Shown: one piece after another, positions 11,803 to 22,162 of the stretch
How positions within the stretch are numbered: the stretch's first letter is position 1
Layout: every line of letters starts with the position of its first letter
Source: Melampsora larici-populina 98AG31
Lineage: Eukaryota > Basidiomycota > Pucciniomycetes > Pucciniales > Melampsoraceae
Length of the DNA stretch: 64,000 bases
NCBI RefSeq assembly: GCF_000204055.1
Contig: NW_006768788.1
Span: 1,005,115-1,069,114, forward strand
Direction: 5' to 3'
Notes under the pieces: model-generated
Database searches by the model: none
Told to the model about the DNA's origin: nothing
What the model saw: the letters and a program-made list of their open reading frames with translations, nothing else
Position numbers and translations under genes: made by a program

Positions 11803-14800
11803 TCATTCCGTCAACATTAAATTCTTCCTTCCAGCTGCGAAGAGCATAGGTCCTAATGCTTTTGTAAGTATATCCGCCTTTTGATGCTTTGATTCTACCC
11901 AATGCAAAGTCACTGTGCCCTTAAATAATTGTTCATTCACATAGTAAAACTCCCTATCCGTGTGCCTTGTTCGTTTATTTGATGAATTATCTTTTGAAAC
12001 GTGAATCGCCGCAGTATTGTCACAAAACATCTTTACCGGTCCCATTGCACCCAACACCTCTCCTACTAAATTTCTCAACCAAACTGCCTCCCTCGCCGCT
12101 GTTCCCAAAGCCATATACTCCGCGTGACAAGTCGACGTTGCTACACACCCTTGACGTTTGGAACTCCAAGCTAAAGGACATCCTAGAAAAAATGTTGTGA
12201 ATCCATGGACAGATTTTGAATATTCTCCACCCCAGTTTGCGTCGACATAAGTATGCAAACCTGTCTTGACTTCCCCCATTAAAGGCTTCAAATGTAATTT
12301 GATACAACCGGTAGTCTTTAGATAACGCAGAACATTTTGGATTGCTGTCCAGTGTTGAGTTGTTGGCCGAGCCAAAAATCTTGCCAAAAAATTAGTTGCA
12401 TACGTCAAATCAGGTCTTGTTCCTACAGCAAGATAGTTCAAACTGCCAATCACCGATAAGAACCTTGTTTTGTCGATATCTTCTTCTTCTTCCACTGGCG
12501 ACGTCGGCAAGGCTGAAGGGTTTAACGGCGTGGACGCTTTACCCGGTGTCTCCAGAAACGAGTTGATGATCTTGTTCGTGAGACCCTCCTGCGAAAGTTG
12601 AAAGGATCCATCCTCGAGCCTCTTCACATCAATTCCGATTATGCAATCTAAAGTCTCAGACCATCTAATTTTCAGATCCTCCGTCAAAGCCTTTGCAACC
12701 TCTCTTAATAACTCTACACTGTTACCCGTCACCGCTCCATCGTCAACATGAGCCCAGATTATACAGATTCCATCACCCCTCTTACAGAAATACAATGACT
12801 GATCGAACTGACAAGGATTGAAACCTAACTTTCTCAAAATCTTCTCGAAGTGCTTCCACCAACAACGTGCACCCTGCTTCGTCCCATAGAGATCCTTCAC
12901 CGCTTCTAAAATCTTGTTTGCCTTTCTAGCTTCCTCCATAGCACCCGGTGGTAATTTGAAATAGACCTTTCCTGTGATGTCGCTGTGTAAGTATGCTGCC
13001 GTCACGTCAAACGAATGTACCTCCCACCCCATTCTCGCTGCTAGAACTAAGAGGAAACGTAGAGATGCCATGCACGCGGTCGGCGCGAAAGTTTCATCGT
13101 AGTCGATGCCTTCTTTTTGAGAAAAACCTTGAGCTACAAGCCGTGCTTTAAATTTTATTGGTGTTCCGTTTGAGTCCAGTTGCTTATGTTTGTAAACCCA
13201 TTTCAGGCCTAGTGCATTGACGTTATCAGGCTTATCAACAATTTTCCATACTCCCATCTCCTCCATTGCATTCAGTTCAGCCTCCATTGCCTTGTTCCAC
13301 TCTCTTGAAAATTCATCTTTCATCGCAGCTGAGTACGTCAATGGTTCTTTGATGCCAGCTGACAGGTCTACCCTGCTTGTTAGAGATTCGACTAGAGCGT
13401 CTTCCGCTTGTGCTTTCATTTCACCTGAAAAGTCACCGAGTCGTAAGGCGTTGACGATAAATTCCAAACCTCCCTTCTTTGGTGGTAGATCTAGTATTCT
13501 GTTGAGGGATGTCGAAGAAGTTGGCGTGGTCGGGGTATTTTCGATAGTGGGATTAGAGAATTTATCCTCGTAAGGGAACGTCGCTATACCAGTCTTCAGC
13601 AGAACCTTTGATCCAGCATCATAAAACACCCACCCCTTACTACCCTCAAGGTAACCAACCATAACACATTTTCTACCTCTCTCATCCAACTTCCCTTGTC
13701 TTTGAGCGTCGTGTTGATGAACAAAAGCCGTTGCTCCGAAGGTTCGAATGATATCGAGCTGTGGTTTTTGGCCGTAAAATAACTCATAAGGGGTTTTGTT
13801 TCCAGTCAAAGTATTTGGTAACCTGTTATGGAGGTAACAAGCTGCCACGTACGCAAACGACCAAAACAACTGCGGTAGATGCGAAGCCGCCAGCATCGTC
13901 CTACCCATGTCGCTGATCGTGCGGTTGAGTCTTTCTGCGACTCCGTTTTGTTCTGGTTCGTATGGATTAGAGTGTTCGTGTACAATACCCTTTCCTTTCA
14001 GCCAATTTGCAAAAGTTGTCTTAACGTATTCACCTCCACCATCCGTCCTTACATGCTTGACCTTATATCCTGTCTCACGTTCCCATTTGTTGATGATTTT
14101 CGTGAAAGTATCAGGTACGTCTGATTTGTTCTTGATGATGACGATATCGGAGTAAGTCGTAGCCACATCCCTGAAAGTTACCGTGAACCGATTTCCGCTC
14201 ACATCCTCTGGAAAGGGACCCATGACATCAGAAACAATGACATCGAGTAGCCCATATTCCCGGCCGGTTCGTCCCAGTTTTTGTTGTCGAGTACTTTTGC
14301 ACGTGAGGCAATCTTCGCAAGTGAAATCAGCAGATGGGATTGAAGATGGTAAACCCATCCCCATTTGCTCGGCACATAGCTTTCGTATACGTTTCATATC
14401 CACATGACCAAAACGTCGATGCCACATATATGCAACATCCTCCACTTTCTGTTGACTACTCATGGCACTTATTCTTCCAACTCTCTCAGGCTCTACATTT
14501 GGGATGATGACAGGTTTCATTGCGTGTATAATCCAGCGACGATCAGAATAAGAAGCAACAATTGATTTTTTAGAAGGTGTTCGGATTACAACGTGATTAT
14601 CCCAGAACCATAGCTTTGCACCACTCTCCACCAACGCCGCTTGAGATATAAGTGTGCCGGTGGCTTGAGGACTGTAGTAGACGTCGTGGATGATGTGATC
14701 GGTTCCTTCTTCCGTCTTCACTCTGAGTGATCCTTTTCCTACTATGGAAGCGGAATCCCCATGAGCTGCCGTTTTCATTTTGATTGGAGTGGGGAGGGGA

Positions 14801-16392
14801 GTGTAATTGATCAGTGATTTAATGGCATTGCTCACATGGTGTGTAGCGCCACTGTCCAGAAGATATTCTGGATAACTTTCGTCGAGTTCGTTTCCTTCAG
14901 CACTCCATGCCACAGTTGATGCCGAGATTTGGGACGGTTGTGCTGATGAGGATGAAAGTGCTGGTTCTTCGACTTCTGCTGCTCGAGCCGAAATTTGCGG
15001 GGGATAAAGACCGAGAGAGATGATGCTATACCACCTATTGTTGGTACATTTGCGCCAGTCGTAGAAATGCGGCGCTGAACGCGGGACACCACGTTTATCC
15101 AGAGGACAAACGCTCTTGCCATGACCAAAAGCTGCGCAGTGAAAACATTGCCAGACGCCACTGTGACATTCCTTCGCCGCACGTGGTCCTGGAACGATTC
15201 TCTCCTTCTCCGATGCCGTTCTTTCCTCCAACGTCGTTATCGGGCCGGGTGGTGTCTGACGGTTACTACGTGACGATTGATGGGGGGGAGGTGATTGGAA
15301 ATGGGGAGTCTGGTAAGCGTTTGGAGTAGCAGCCGGACCATGAACTGTCGAACGATTTGGCGTCCATGAAGAAGGATTCATAGTACAATCGAATGAGGCT
15401 GCCAAAGCTTGAACGTTTTTGTTTTTGTTCACTGTCTTACGAGTTAGGATCAGGTTTGACAAAGCAGTTCGTATCTCCGCAGATGAGAATTGAGATTTGT
15501 CGGTGCGGTATCGTGTGTCGAGAGTTGAATTGAGTACGTCCATCCCGTATTCACCGGTAGTAGGAGAGCAAAGTTGATAGATCATTCCTTTTACAGTATC
15601 CTCCTCCCATTTGAAACCAACAGATTTGAGGCGTTCGAAATCCTTATTAACTTGATTTACAAAAGTCATGAGATCCATCGTACCAGCATCACATTTTCTT
15701 AACATGATTGACCTAAACACCACATATTGGGCTGTGCGACCACCTTGTTGAAATAAATCCTCCAAGGTAGCCATTGCGTCATGAGCTAGACGTTTGCCGG
15801 AGATCATATCCTTGAGTTCTTCGCTGATTGTCGAGTTGATCACTCTACAAGCACACTTATCGATAGCCATCTCAACGTTAGAGTTCTCGTCAGGCTTATC
15901 CGCAGTCCAGTAGTCAGAGATGTTGGTCATGTCGTAGATAGCCGTGGCCGTGCGTAGTTTCCATCTTGCAAGATTGCTTCCATCTAATTCAAGTTTGTCG
16001 ATTCCGCTGATAAATTTGTTTACGTCTTTATGATTATCGAGAAGAGATTTTAAACGATCTGGCGTGGGAGTAGAATCGGTCATCGTGAACGTGTTTTCGA
16101 ATTCGTCTTCGTTGGTTGATTGACGGTTGTGAGTACGAATGTGAGGTAAGTTACGTGTTGTGATATTGGATTGGAATGGAGGTGGTTGATTTAACAAGAA
16201 ATTTGATGGAGGGGGTTTAACGAAGATGTTCTTGGGAGTACCCTGATCTGATTCTGGAGTAGCTTCTCGAGTTAGCGTCTGTTGTTCTTCAGGATTGATT
16301 GATGCTGATCTTGAACGTGACTGTGATCGAGTTTGAGCTCCTATCTGCGACGTGGATTGCAACTTCTTTGGTGGAGTTCGAGGTATTGACAT
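11803..16392 (-). CDS. copia Gag-Pol polyprotein, 1529 aa, intact
   Basis: One uninterrupted ORF encodes the whole polyprotein that makes the particle, processes it, copies the RNA and inserts the cDNA. In order: Gag of about 400 residues; a CCHC zinc knuckle (CFHCAAFGHGKSVC, about residue 410); aspartic protease with DSGATHH (about 520); the GAG-pre-integrase His/Cys module with HRRFGH; an integrase core with RTDGGGEY and NGVAERLNRT; reverse transcriptase with LVAQGF and the active-site box HVDD in place of the usual YVDD; and RNase H with TYVDANWGG and a C-terminal KADILTKAL. Length is typical of fungal copia. No stop or frameshift was found, so it is the only apparently intact transposon ORF here. 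The start is the first ATG after the leader. Confidence 0.95.
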   Translation of the reverse strand: MSIPRTPPKKLQSTSQIGAQTRSQSRSRSASINPEEQQTLTREATPESDQGTPKNIFVKPPPSNFLLNQPPPFQSNITTRNLPHIRTHNRQSTNEDEFENTFTMTDSTPTPDRLKSLLDNHKDVNKFISGIDKLELDGSNLARWKLRTATAIYDMTNISDYWTADKPDENSNVEMAIDKCACRVINSTISEELKDMISGKRLAHDAMATLEDLFQQGGRTAQYVVFRSIMLRKCDAGTMDLMTFVNQVNKDFERLKSVGFKWEEDTVKGMIYQLCSPTTGEYGMDVLNSTLDTRYRTDKSQFSSAEIRTALSNLILTRKTVNKNKNVQALAASFDCTMNPSSWTPNRSTVHGPAATPNAYQTPHFQSPPPHQSSRSNRQTPPGPITTLEERTASEKERIVPGPRAAKECHSGVWQCFHCAAFGHGKSVCPLDKRGVPRSAPHFYDWRKCTNNRWYSIISLGLYPPQISARAAEVEEPALSSSSAQPSQISASTVAWSAEGNELDESYPEYLLDSGATHHVSNAIKSLINYTPLPTPIKMKTAAHGDSASIVGKGSLRVKTEEGTDHIIHDVYYSPQATGTLISQAALVESGAKLWFWDNHVVIRTPSKKSIVASYSDRRWIIHAMKPVIIPNVEPERVGRISAMSSQQKVEDVAYMWHRRFGHVDMKRIRKLCAEQMGMGLPSSIPSADFTCEDCLTCKSTRQQKLGRTGREYGLLDVIVSDVMGPFPEDVSGNRFTVTFRDVATTYSDIVIIKNKSDVPDTFTKIINKWERETGYKVKHVRTDGGGEYVKTTFANWLKGKGIVHEHSNPYEPEQNGVAERLNRTISDMGRTMLAASHLPQLFWSFAYVAACYLHNRLPNTLTGNKTPYELFYGQKPQLDIIRTFGATAFVHQHDAQRQGKLDERGRKCVMVGYLEGSKGWVFYDAGSKVLLKTGIATFPYEDKFSNPTIENTPTTPTSSTSLNRILDLPPKKGGLEFIVNALRLGDFSGEMKAQAEDALVESLTSRVDLSAGIKEPLTYSAAMKDEFSREWNKAMEAELNAMEEMGVWKIVDKPDNVNALGLKWVYKHKQLDSNGTPIKFKARLVAQGFSQKEGIDYDETFAPTACMASLRFLLVLAARMGWEVHSFDVTAAYLHSDITGKVYFKLPPGAMEEARKANKILEAVKDLYGTKQGARCWWKHFEKILRKLGFNPCQFDQSLYFCKRGDGICIIWAHVDDGAVTGNSVELLREVAKALTEDLKIRWSETLDCIIGIDVKRLEDGSFQLSQEGLTNKIINSFLETPGKASTPLNPSALPTSPVEEEEDIDKTRFLSVIGSLNYLAVGTRPDLTYATNFLARFLARPTTQHWTAIQNVLRYLKTTGCIKLHLKPLMGEVKTGLHTYVDANWGGEYSKSVHGFTTFFLGCPLAWSSKRQGCVATSTCHAEYMALGTAAREAVWLRNLVGEVLGAMGPVKMFCDNTAAIHVSKDNSSNKRTRHTDREFYYVNEQLFKGTVTLHWVESKHQKADILTKALGPMLFAAGRKNLMLTE

Positions 16393-16475
16393 AGATTCGG
16401 ATGCCGATGGCGGTCGGTCTTACACTATGAGCTTCAGCGAGAAAAAACGTACAAAAGACAGCGCTGCTCATAACC

Positions 16476-16543
16476 TATAGCGAATAGGACGACGGACACG
16501 TCAGTTCTCTCTCCAAGGAGTTGGCTTCCACACAGATGATGAT
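16476..16543 (-). repeat. Partial second copy of the LTR end, in the leader
   Basis: The 68 bp at the inner end of the 5' LTR (TATAGCGAATAGG... to GATGATGAT) recur 76 bp further into the leader. In minus-strand orientation, GGTTATGAGCAGC follows this partial copy; it resembles an initiator-tRNA primer-binding site, whereas GGTAATATATC follows the complete LTR. The duplication may have moved the functional primer site away from the LTR. Confidence 0.75.
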
Positions 16544-16551
16544 ATATTACC

Positions 16552-16723
16552 TATAGCGAATAGGACGACGGACACGTCAGTTCTCTCTCCAAGGAGTTGG
16601 CTTCCACACAGATGATGATGTGGAAGCTTCGGCCGAGGAGGAGAGACTACATCTACTAGAACTGTACAACGATCACGTGACTGGCTGAGGCGCAGTCGTG
16701 CACGCACACACCTCTCTACAACA
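16552..16723 (-). repeat. copia 5' LTR
   Basis: 172 bp, matching the 3' LTR throughout. On the minus strand it contains the promoter of the element. The GATAG duplication follows at 16724-16728. Confidence 0.92.
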
Positions 16724-16951
16724 GATAGCCGGTGGATTAGTATTCCCATTGGAATTATTCGAAGACTGTAAGATTCCCATCACGATATTCGATCCATCAC
16801 GTCGTTTTTGTCGTTCGACATAAAGCTCTTGAACTTCTCGTTCTTTAGAATTGAATAGTGTATGAAGATTATAAAGTGAATCAATGGGTAACCCACCAAA
16901 TCCACTTAACGAGATCTCATTAATCAATTTTTCAAATTGTATTAATAAATT
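16724..16951 (-). pseudogene. Host gene exon truncated by copia insertion
   Basis: On the minus strand an exon appears to start after an AAAAG acceptor at 16952. It encodes about 76 residues containing INEISLSGFGGLPID and a charged region KEREVQELYVERQKRR. The copia element enters after NPPAI. Joining across the GATAG duplication to the sequence left of the element gives nine or so further residues and a natural stop, so the insertion removed only the extreme C-terminus and now supplies about 19 residues read from the LTR. Upstream exons, if any, were not found. I do not recognise the family. Confidence 0.45.
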
Positions 16952-18840
16952 CTTTTATTAATAAATTCTTTAATCTTTCAAACGTTAGAGTAGGTGATGG
17001 ATCTGAAGTATACATCTGTTCACTTTTCTTGTGTTATCAAAGAACCCCCCAAAGATCCATATTGCGTTTCATTAAGGTGCTGCAGCCATTGTAGTAATGA
17101 CTTCTATGCTTATATATGGTTCCTGCTGTGTACGTCTCTTGATATATCTCACCCATTCTTGGAGACACACAGCTTTTTTGTGCACCCAAACTGTAGAGCC
17201 AGAATTTGGCATTCAGAATGTCAAGACACTACATGTGTTGGAGCAAAATTGATGATTTTGTTGGTGTTGCAAGGTCACTGTCTCTCTACCTGCCAGTTTT
17301 GGACCAAAATTGGGTTTCTGATATTATTTGTATTGTGGTTGTAAAAATATGAAAAATATGCTAGATGATTGGAATGCACCAAAGGGTCCAACCAATATTT
17401 TTCATATTTTTCTGACCCCTCCCAGCTTTTCCAATTTTTTTTTATGTCTGCTCAATTTTCTAAACTCAGCGGTAAATTTTCAATTTGGTGTAGTGTTAAA
17501 TTGATCAAAAATTAAGATTGTGTGTGTCAGAGTAGTATCCTGATTATAAAACTTCCAAAGATTCTGTAGAATAAATCCTCATCATTTCTCTAATTTGTCT
17601 GCCTCTCCGTGGGACAACATGATTCACAACTGAAGTTGATTCCAAAGTTTTTGGGTCTGTCAACATACTGTGTGGGTGTGAGTTCACTTAATTATTCTGG
17701 ATCAAACTTGATGTCCTCAGGGCGGCGCCCGCCACTGAATTTGTAGTTCAAAGTTAAAGGAACAGGAGATGGAACATAGTCTGAGGAGGGGGTAATGGTG
17801 GCAAAAAAGGCAGTTTTTTCAGCTTGCAAGGCTGATACTCCCCACCCGCTAGATTGTGATCTGGCACATGCGGGTCTGGTTCAAATGTCACACCTGGTAA
17901 GATATTGCAACACCTCGGTGGAATGAAACTTCCCTTGGAATATGACTTATTTATAGAATTAATTGTAATGGTGAAATGGTTTGAAGTTGATGAAAAGTGC
18001 TAGAATGATATCCCTATTGAATTTTTACAAATCAAATGCGCTTACCAACAAACAATCCCAAATCAAAATGTGGTGATGAGTTAGGTACATCTTGGGACAT
18101 CACATTGAGTGAAATTTTACAATCAAAGTTGATCAATCCCCGCGCGTTTTATTGGGCATCTTCCCTTGAAAACAATGTCTCAACGGGCCTACACCTGTTG
18201 GAGGGGAAAGTGTTGTGTAAATTTTCATGATTATAAAAAGTTTGGACTTTTCTTGCTCAACATCATATCCCACAGAGTCAAACTCAATTCCTTCCCTTTT
18301 GCTTCCAATTATTTGTTCATAAGCTCATACTATATCTCTAAAATCTTGTCAAATTTAGAGCTCAATATATACATAAGTTCTAGCTACAAGAGTTGATTTT
18401 GGTCAGTATTTTTTGAGTTTTCCCAAAATTCTGCTCTCTCTTCCTCTCCTTCTAAGATAATTTCACTTGTTAGGCAGATGAGATATCAATTTGCCTCAGT
18501 TCCCTCATATTCTTTCCCATAAAATCTGCTCTTTGTGTCTATCCTTCTACTATACACCAACACTCTTTCACTTGTTAGAACTTGGGCAGTCATCAAATAT
18601 CAACTTTGCTTAGATCCCTAATATTCTTCTCTGAGATATTTTTACAACCTTGATATACCCTACTTCATCTGCTGGTCCAAAGAGATGATCAGTTTCTTCC
18701 ATTCCCCTACATCTGGTGATCTCAATAAAACTCTAGTCCTTTCCCATGTTCAGTTCCTAATCTATAAAATTGATTAGGAGCTTTAAATATGATCAAGTTT
18801 TGGTGCTAACATTATCTGTGTATTCAACAGCCTACCCAAG
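16952..18840. other. Intergenic, one hairpin, no supported gene
   Basis: About 1.9 kb without a convincing gene. An ORF at 16994-17344 has unnatural composition and is rejected. Pyrimidine-rich, AT-rich DNA lies upstream of the gene at 18841 and probably includes its promoter. Confidence 0.45.
17343..17411. repeat. Short inverted repeat (hairpin)
   Basis: AAAAATATGAAAAATAT at 17343-17359 is matched by its reverse complement near 17395-17411, leaving a loop of about 35 bp. It may be a tiny MITE or a fortuitous AT-rich palindrome. Confidence 0.55.
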
Positions 18841-19424
18841 ATGAGATTTCGACAGATCTTTGTTACAATCAATATGTTGATGGACCACACTGCTTCTGGT
18901 GCCATGATTCCTCAACTTGATAGGGCCAGCTTTGCCACGCAAACTGGATTAGCTAGCCCAGCACCTCATGCACCCAGTGATGTGGTCTACCCACTCATCA
19001 CTCAAGCACACAATCAAAAATTGGAATATGCAGCTCAAATGAAAGCAGGGGCAGAACAGCAGTATCAACCTACAACTGGTCACATCTATAATAATAGAAA
19101 ATTGCAGGAGGGAATTTACAATACACCCCCAATTTTGCCTGGGAGTGTTGGTTATGCACCACCAGATGATAGTTCATCCGGTGTATCCATGAACAAAATC
19201 ATACTAGGAGTAGTTGGGGGTTCATTAGCTTTATTGTCTGGTGTAATTGCCTGCCTCTGTATCAAAAAAAAATCAAGGTATGAGACTTCATCTTCAATTT
19301 ATCCTTGCAAATATCATGACCAACATTTGTTTTGTGCATAATTAGGGATAACGACCCATGTTCACAATATGACTCAGACCCTAATGAGGTGCACACATGT
19401 GAGCTAGGCCGAGCAAAACACTGA
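18841..19424 (+). CDS. Single-pass membrane protein, paralogue 1, 171 aa
   Basis: Two exons, 18841-19277 and 19346-19424, joined with an AAG/GTATGAG donor and a TTAG acceptor; the phases agree and give 171 residues. The N-terminus (MRFRQIFVTINMLMDH...SGA) is nearly shared with the gene at 22163. A strong hydrophobic segment lies at about residues 120-142 (IILGVVGGSLALLSGVIACLCI) followed by KKKSR, a typical stop-transfer signal, so the long middle part probably faces the lumen or outside and a short tail faces the cytosol. The tail has two Cys and acidic residues. Whether the N-terminus is a signal peptide is unclear because its hydrophobic stretch is short. Family unknown; the conserved start and splice position show that the pair arose by duplication. 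Confidence 0.6.
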
Positions 19425-20625
19425 AGACACCCAAACAAAACTTCAAAGCATATCAAAGAAGAGAGCTAAATGGAATCTATAGAACCTCATATTTTCTTTC
19501 ACATGTCCTTATAAGGATGAATATTATTGGTAACTCACTCCTTCTGTACCGATTTCATTCTTTCTAGAATTCCCAAATTTTCTGTCTAGTCCACTTTCTC
19601 AAAACCTTATCAGATTGAATGTTTTTGGTAATTCACTCCTTTTGTACCAATTTTATCTTATCTTGAATGCCCAGCTTTCCAGTAAAGTGTGCTTTATAAA
19701 AGCTTTATGAGTTCAATTGTTCCACTGCTAGTCATCTTTTTATCTCTTGTCCCCATTTTTGCAAGTACTATGCACTGCATCCACCACCTCCAAACTTGAT
19801 GTTGATCAGAAGGGTAAATAGTCTCAATTTGCTTCAACTCTGTTTTGATTTTGCTTTGACATAGTAACAATACTGAGTATCCCAGTTAACAAAGACTGAG
19901 AGATGCCATGATTGATTGATCAGGAGCTTCTGAGGGTTAGGATATCCCTCATCAATTTTCACCAACTGCTGTGAGCTTGTGATCTTTCAATTTGCTCCCA
20001 CAGTCTTCTATCATTCATTTTCATTCACTTGATCTATCCATTTACTCTTATGCAATTCACACTTACCCTCAGATTTATTTGTCTTTGGTCAAATTGATCT
20101 TTGGCATTTGCCTTCACTCATTTTACAGCATTTTTTGTGCTCTTCACAAACTACTTCCTACCCACAGATTAATAAGTAGTATTTGTTGCGAAAAGGTCTT
20201 GAGTACATCTTCTAGCTTTCCTTACCCTGATTGTGTGTTCTTCACAGCACCCGTGGAGAGTGCCCCTGTCAGCCTCAAGCTTTGACAAAGTCAAAGCCAA
20301 GAGAGCTTCCACAAGAATATTGATTCTTCTGGAAAAATGATAAAAAACACCATGAATTATATTAACACCTTTGCCTCTAGTTTCAAATACCACAAAAAAT
20401 GCTTGCCAGTGAACCACAAGAAATGTAAAATGGGAACCCACTCCGTCTACTTCTATTACACTAGCACAACTATTACAACACAATAAACTCATACATAACA
20501 CCTTAGAGTCTAGTTTCAAAGACCACAAATCAAGTCCACATCCAGGGGACTCAGAACACCTTTTCAAACCAAACTAGAAAGCAACCATGACCTTAGAACA
20601 TATTCTTTTGTTTCCATACCTTGTG
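19425..20625. other. Intergenic, no supported gene
   Basis: 1.2 kb of pyrimidine-rich and AT-rich sequence. A minus-strand ORF at 20169-20567 overlaps imperfect internal repeats (CTAGTTTCAAA...ACCACAAA, twice) and lacks start context and motifs, so I leave it out. Confidence 0.45.
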
Positions 20626-20773
20626 CACCGCTAACGAATTTGCCTCAGATTGGCAAGTCCAAGGTATCCTTGGCTCTCAAACCTTGGACAGAAACATTCC
20701 AAGGTTTTCATCCAAGGTATTGTTCAAAGCATAAAAATACCTCGGAAAAAAACCTCAGACAAGATCTATAAAT
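20626..20773. mobile_element. Decayed CACTG-type MITE fragment
   Basis: CACCGCTAACGAATTTGCCTC followed by repeated CCAAGGT/ACCTTGG blocks matches the left half of the MITE at 9628 with many substitutions. The right end is missing; it stops where the LTR-like segment at 20774 begins. Confidence 0.55.
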
Positions 20774-21407
20774 TCTAGTTGTAGTTTGTGTCTTGAGATT
20801 CTTAAGAATCAGAGTCTTGACTGCTAAAGATCTGTGTGTAGTTCAGAGAAGGAAACCTGAGGGCACAGGAATATGCGTAAGACTACAGCGGAACAAGCTA
20901 GTCTACGACAATGATCAAGCACTGACCTGAGGGCACAGGAATCTGTGTAAGACTACAGCGGAACAAGCTAGTCTACGACAATGATCAAGCACTGACCTGC
21001 GAGCTCGAAAGGAATCGTGAGGAGCACGCGTAGAAGGTATTAGATAAACAGAAATAATAATTGAATTCTAGGTCAAGAGTTGTGATGTTAGTAACGGTGG
21101 AAAATAGAAAAAAAGAAAGACAGCAGTGAAAAAGCTACGATGCTACATATCACAGATACCTCATAGTGTAGTCCACGTTGTACGGCGAGAGCCTCTCTTT
21201 CTTCTTCATCCGACAATTTGCATTACTAGGATAGATATACGGAAGAACTCCTTAACCCTCCGTCAGAACCAAACCCCGAGAGCAGTCCTAACACGCTGCG
21301 GGTTTGCCGCTGGATGTGACATCAGGGAAGCCCATGAGACACTCTGGGCTTTTACACCAACTTATATGAGTACAACTTGAAACAAGTTGGACTAAAAGTC
21401 TCTTACA
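20774..21407 (-). mobile_element. Possible solo LTR, 634 bp
   Basis: On the minus strand this segment begins TGTAAGAGACTTTTAGTCC, in the style of an LTR start, and is flanked by TAAAT at 20769-20773 and 21408-21412, a candidate 5-bp duplication. The other end (ACTAGA) is not canonical, and AT-rich pentamers can match by chance. No second copy or internal domain is in the window. Confidence 0.35.
20856..20995 (+). repeat. Tandem duplication, 70-bp unit, two copies
   Basis: A unit beginning CCTGAGGGCACAGGAAT and ending AAGCACTGA occurs at 20856-20925 and 20926-20995 with very few differences. It lies inside the LTR-like segment and may be an enhancer-type repeat of it. Confidence 0.85.
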
Positions 21408-22162
21408 TAAATTGATAGTGAAAAATTAATTTCAGAACACAGGTTTAATAAATTGGGTTATGAATCAATAGAAAGATTTAAATGAATTGATGAAAGATCA
21501 TATGAAGCTTGCAACATTTTTAAGCAAAGTTTTGGTATCAAAAAAATCATTCCATCTGTGCATGTGTGAATGCGCAGCATTATCTGGATTCTGACTAATT
21601 CAGTTGAACAGAATGCACAAGTTGCTTCAGGGTATTCATGAAGGGAGTGTGGTGGATATCATGTTCCAACTCAAATAGTGCCTCCTTGCTGCACTTGTAA
21701 CCTTGCTCAGAACAGCTTTACTTCAATTTCTGTATTTGAATTGTTCCCTGGTCATTTATCTCCACCTTTGATCTTTTTCTTTTCTTCAACTTCCAAAATT
21801 TGTTTCTGAGCTGAGATATTACTCCCATATAGAATATTATTGATTGGTGGGTAATGATTCCATGCTCCCAGATCAACAACCCCTTGCACTTCCAATATCT
21901 TTCATTATAGTTGTGGAACATTTTCAGATCTCTTATTACTAGTCTTTTCCTTTTGACAGAAATCACCCCAGACCTTCATAAATCTTTTCTACATTGGCTG
22001 TGACCCAGTCACTAAGTGTGAACACATCTTCTGATCTAAACCAGTCAGCTCATATTCTCTCATATTGATCTGCTATTCTCAAAGTTGGATGTCCTGTCCG
22101 GGGGAGGTTTTTGAGATTGCTACTCTTGGGTGCTGACATCTTGACATGATAGCCACCACAGG
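21408..22162. other. Intergenic, upstream of paralogue 2
   Basis: 755 bp without a supported gene. The last part is presumably the promoter and leader of the gene at 22163. Confidence 0.45.

Larger units (their letters stand above)
11525..16723 (-). mobile_element. Complete Ty1/copia LTR retrotransposon
   Basis: A 5.2-kb element on the minus strand with two 172-bp LTRs that match at every base I compared, flanked by GATAG at 11520-11524 and 16724-16728, a perfect 5-bp target duplication. A GTGGGGGGGG polypurine tract abuts the 3' LTR. The order gag-protease-integrase-RT-RNase H in one ORF defines copia. Identical LTRs and an open ORF indicate a recent insertion that may be autonomous. It interrupts the last codons of a minus-strand host gene. 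Confidence 0.95.

Noticed and set aside
16994..17344. 116-codon plus-strand ORF rich in Cys and Phe
   Set aside because: No motif, no splice partners, composition like random AT-rich DNA, and no similarity to neighbours.
20169..20567. 132-codon minus-strand ORF with several Cys
   Set aside because: It overlaps imperfect internal repeats, and no supporting start, intron or family was seen.
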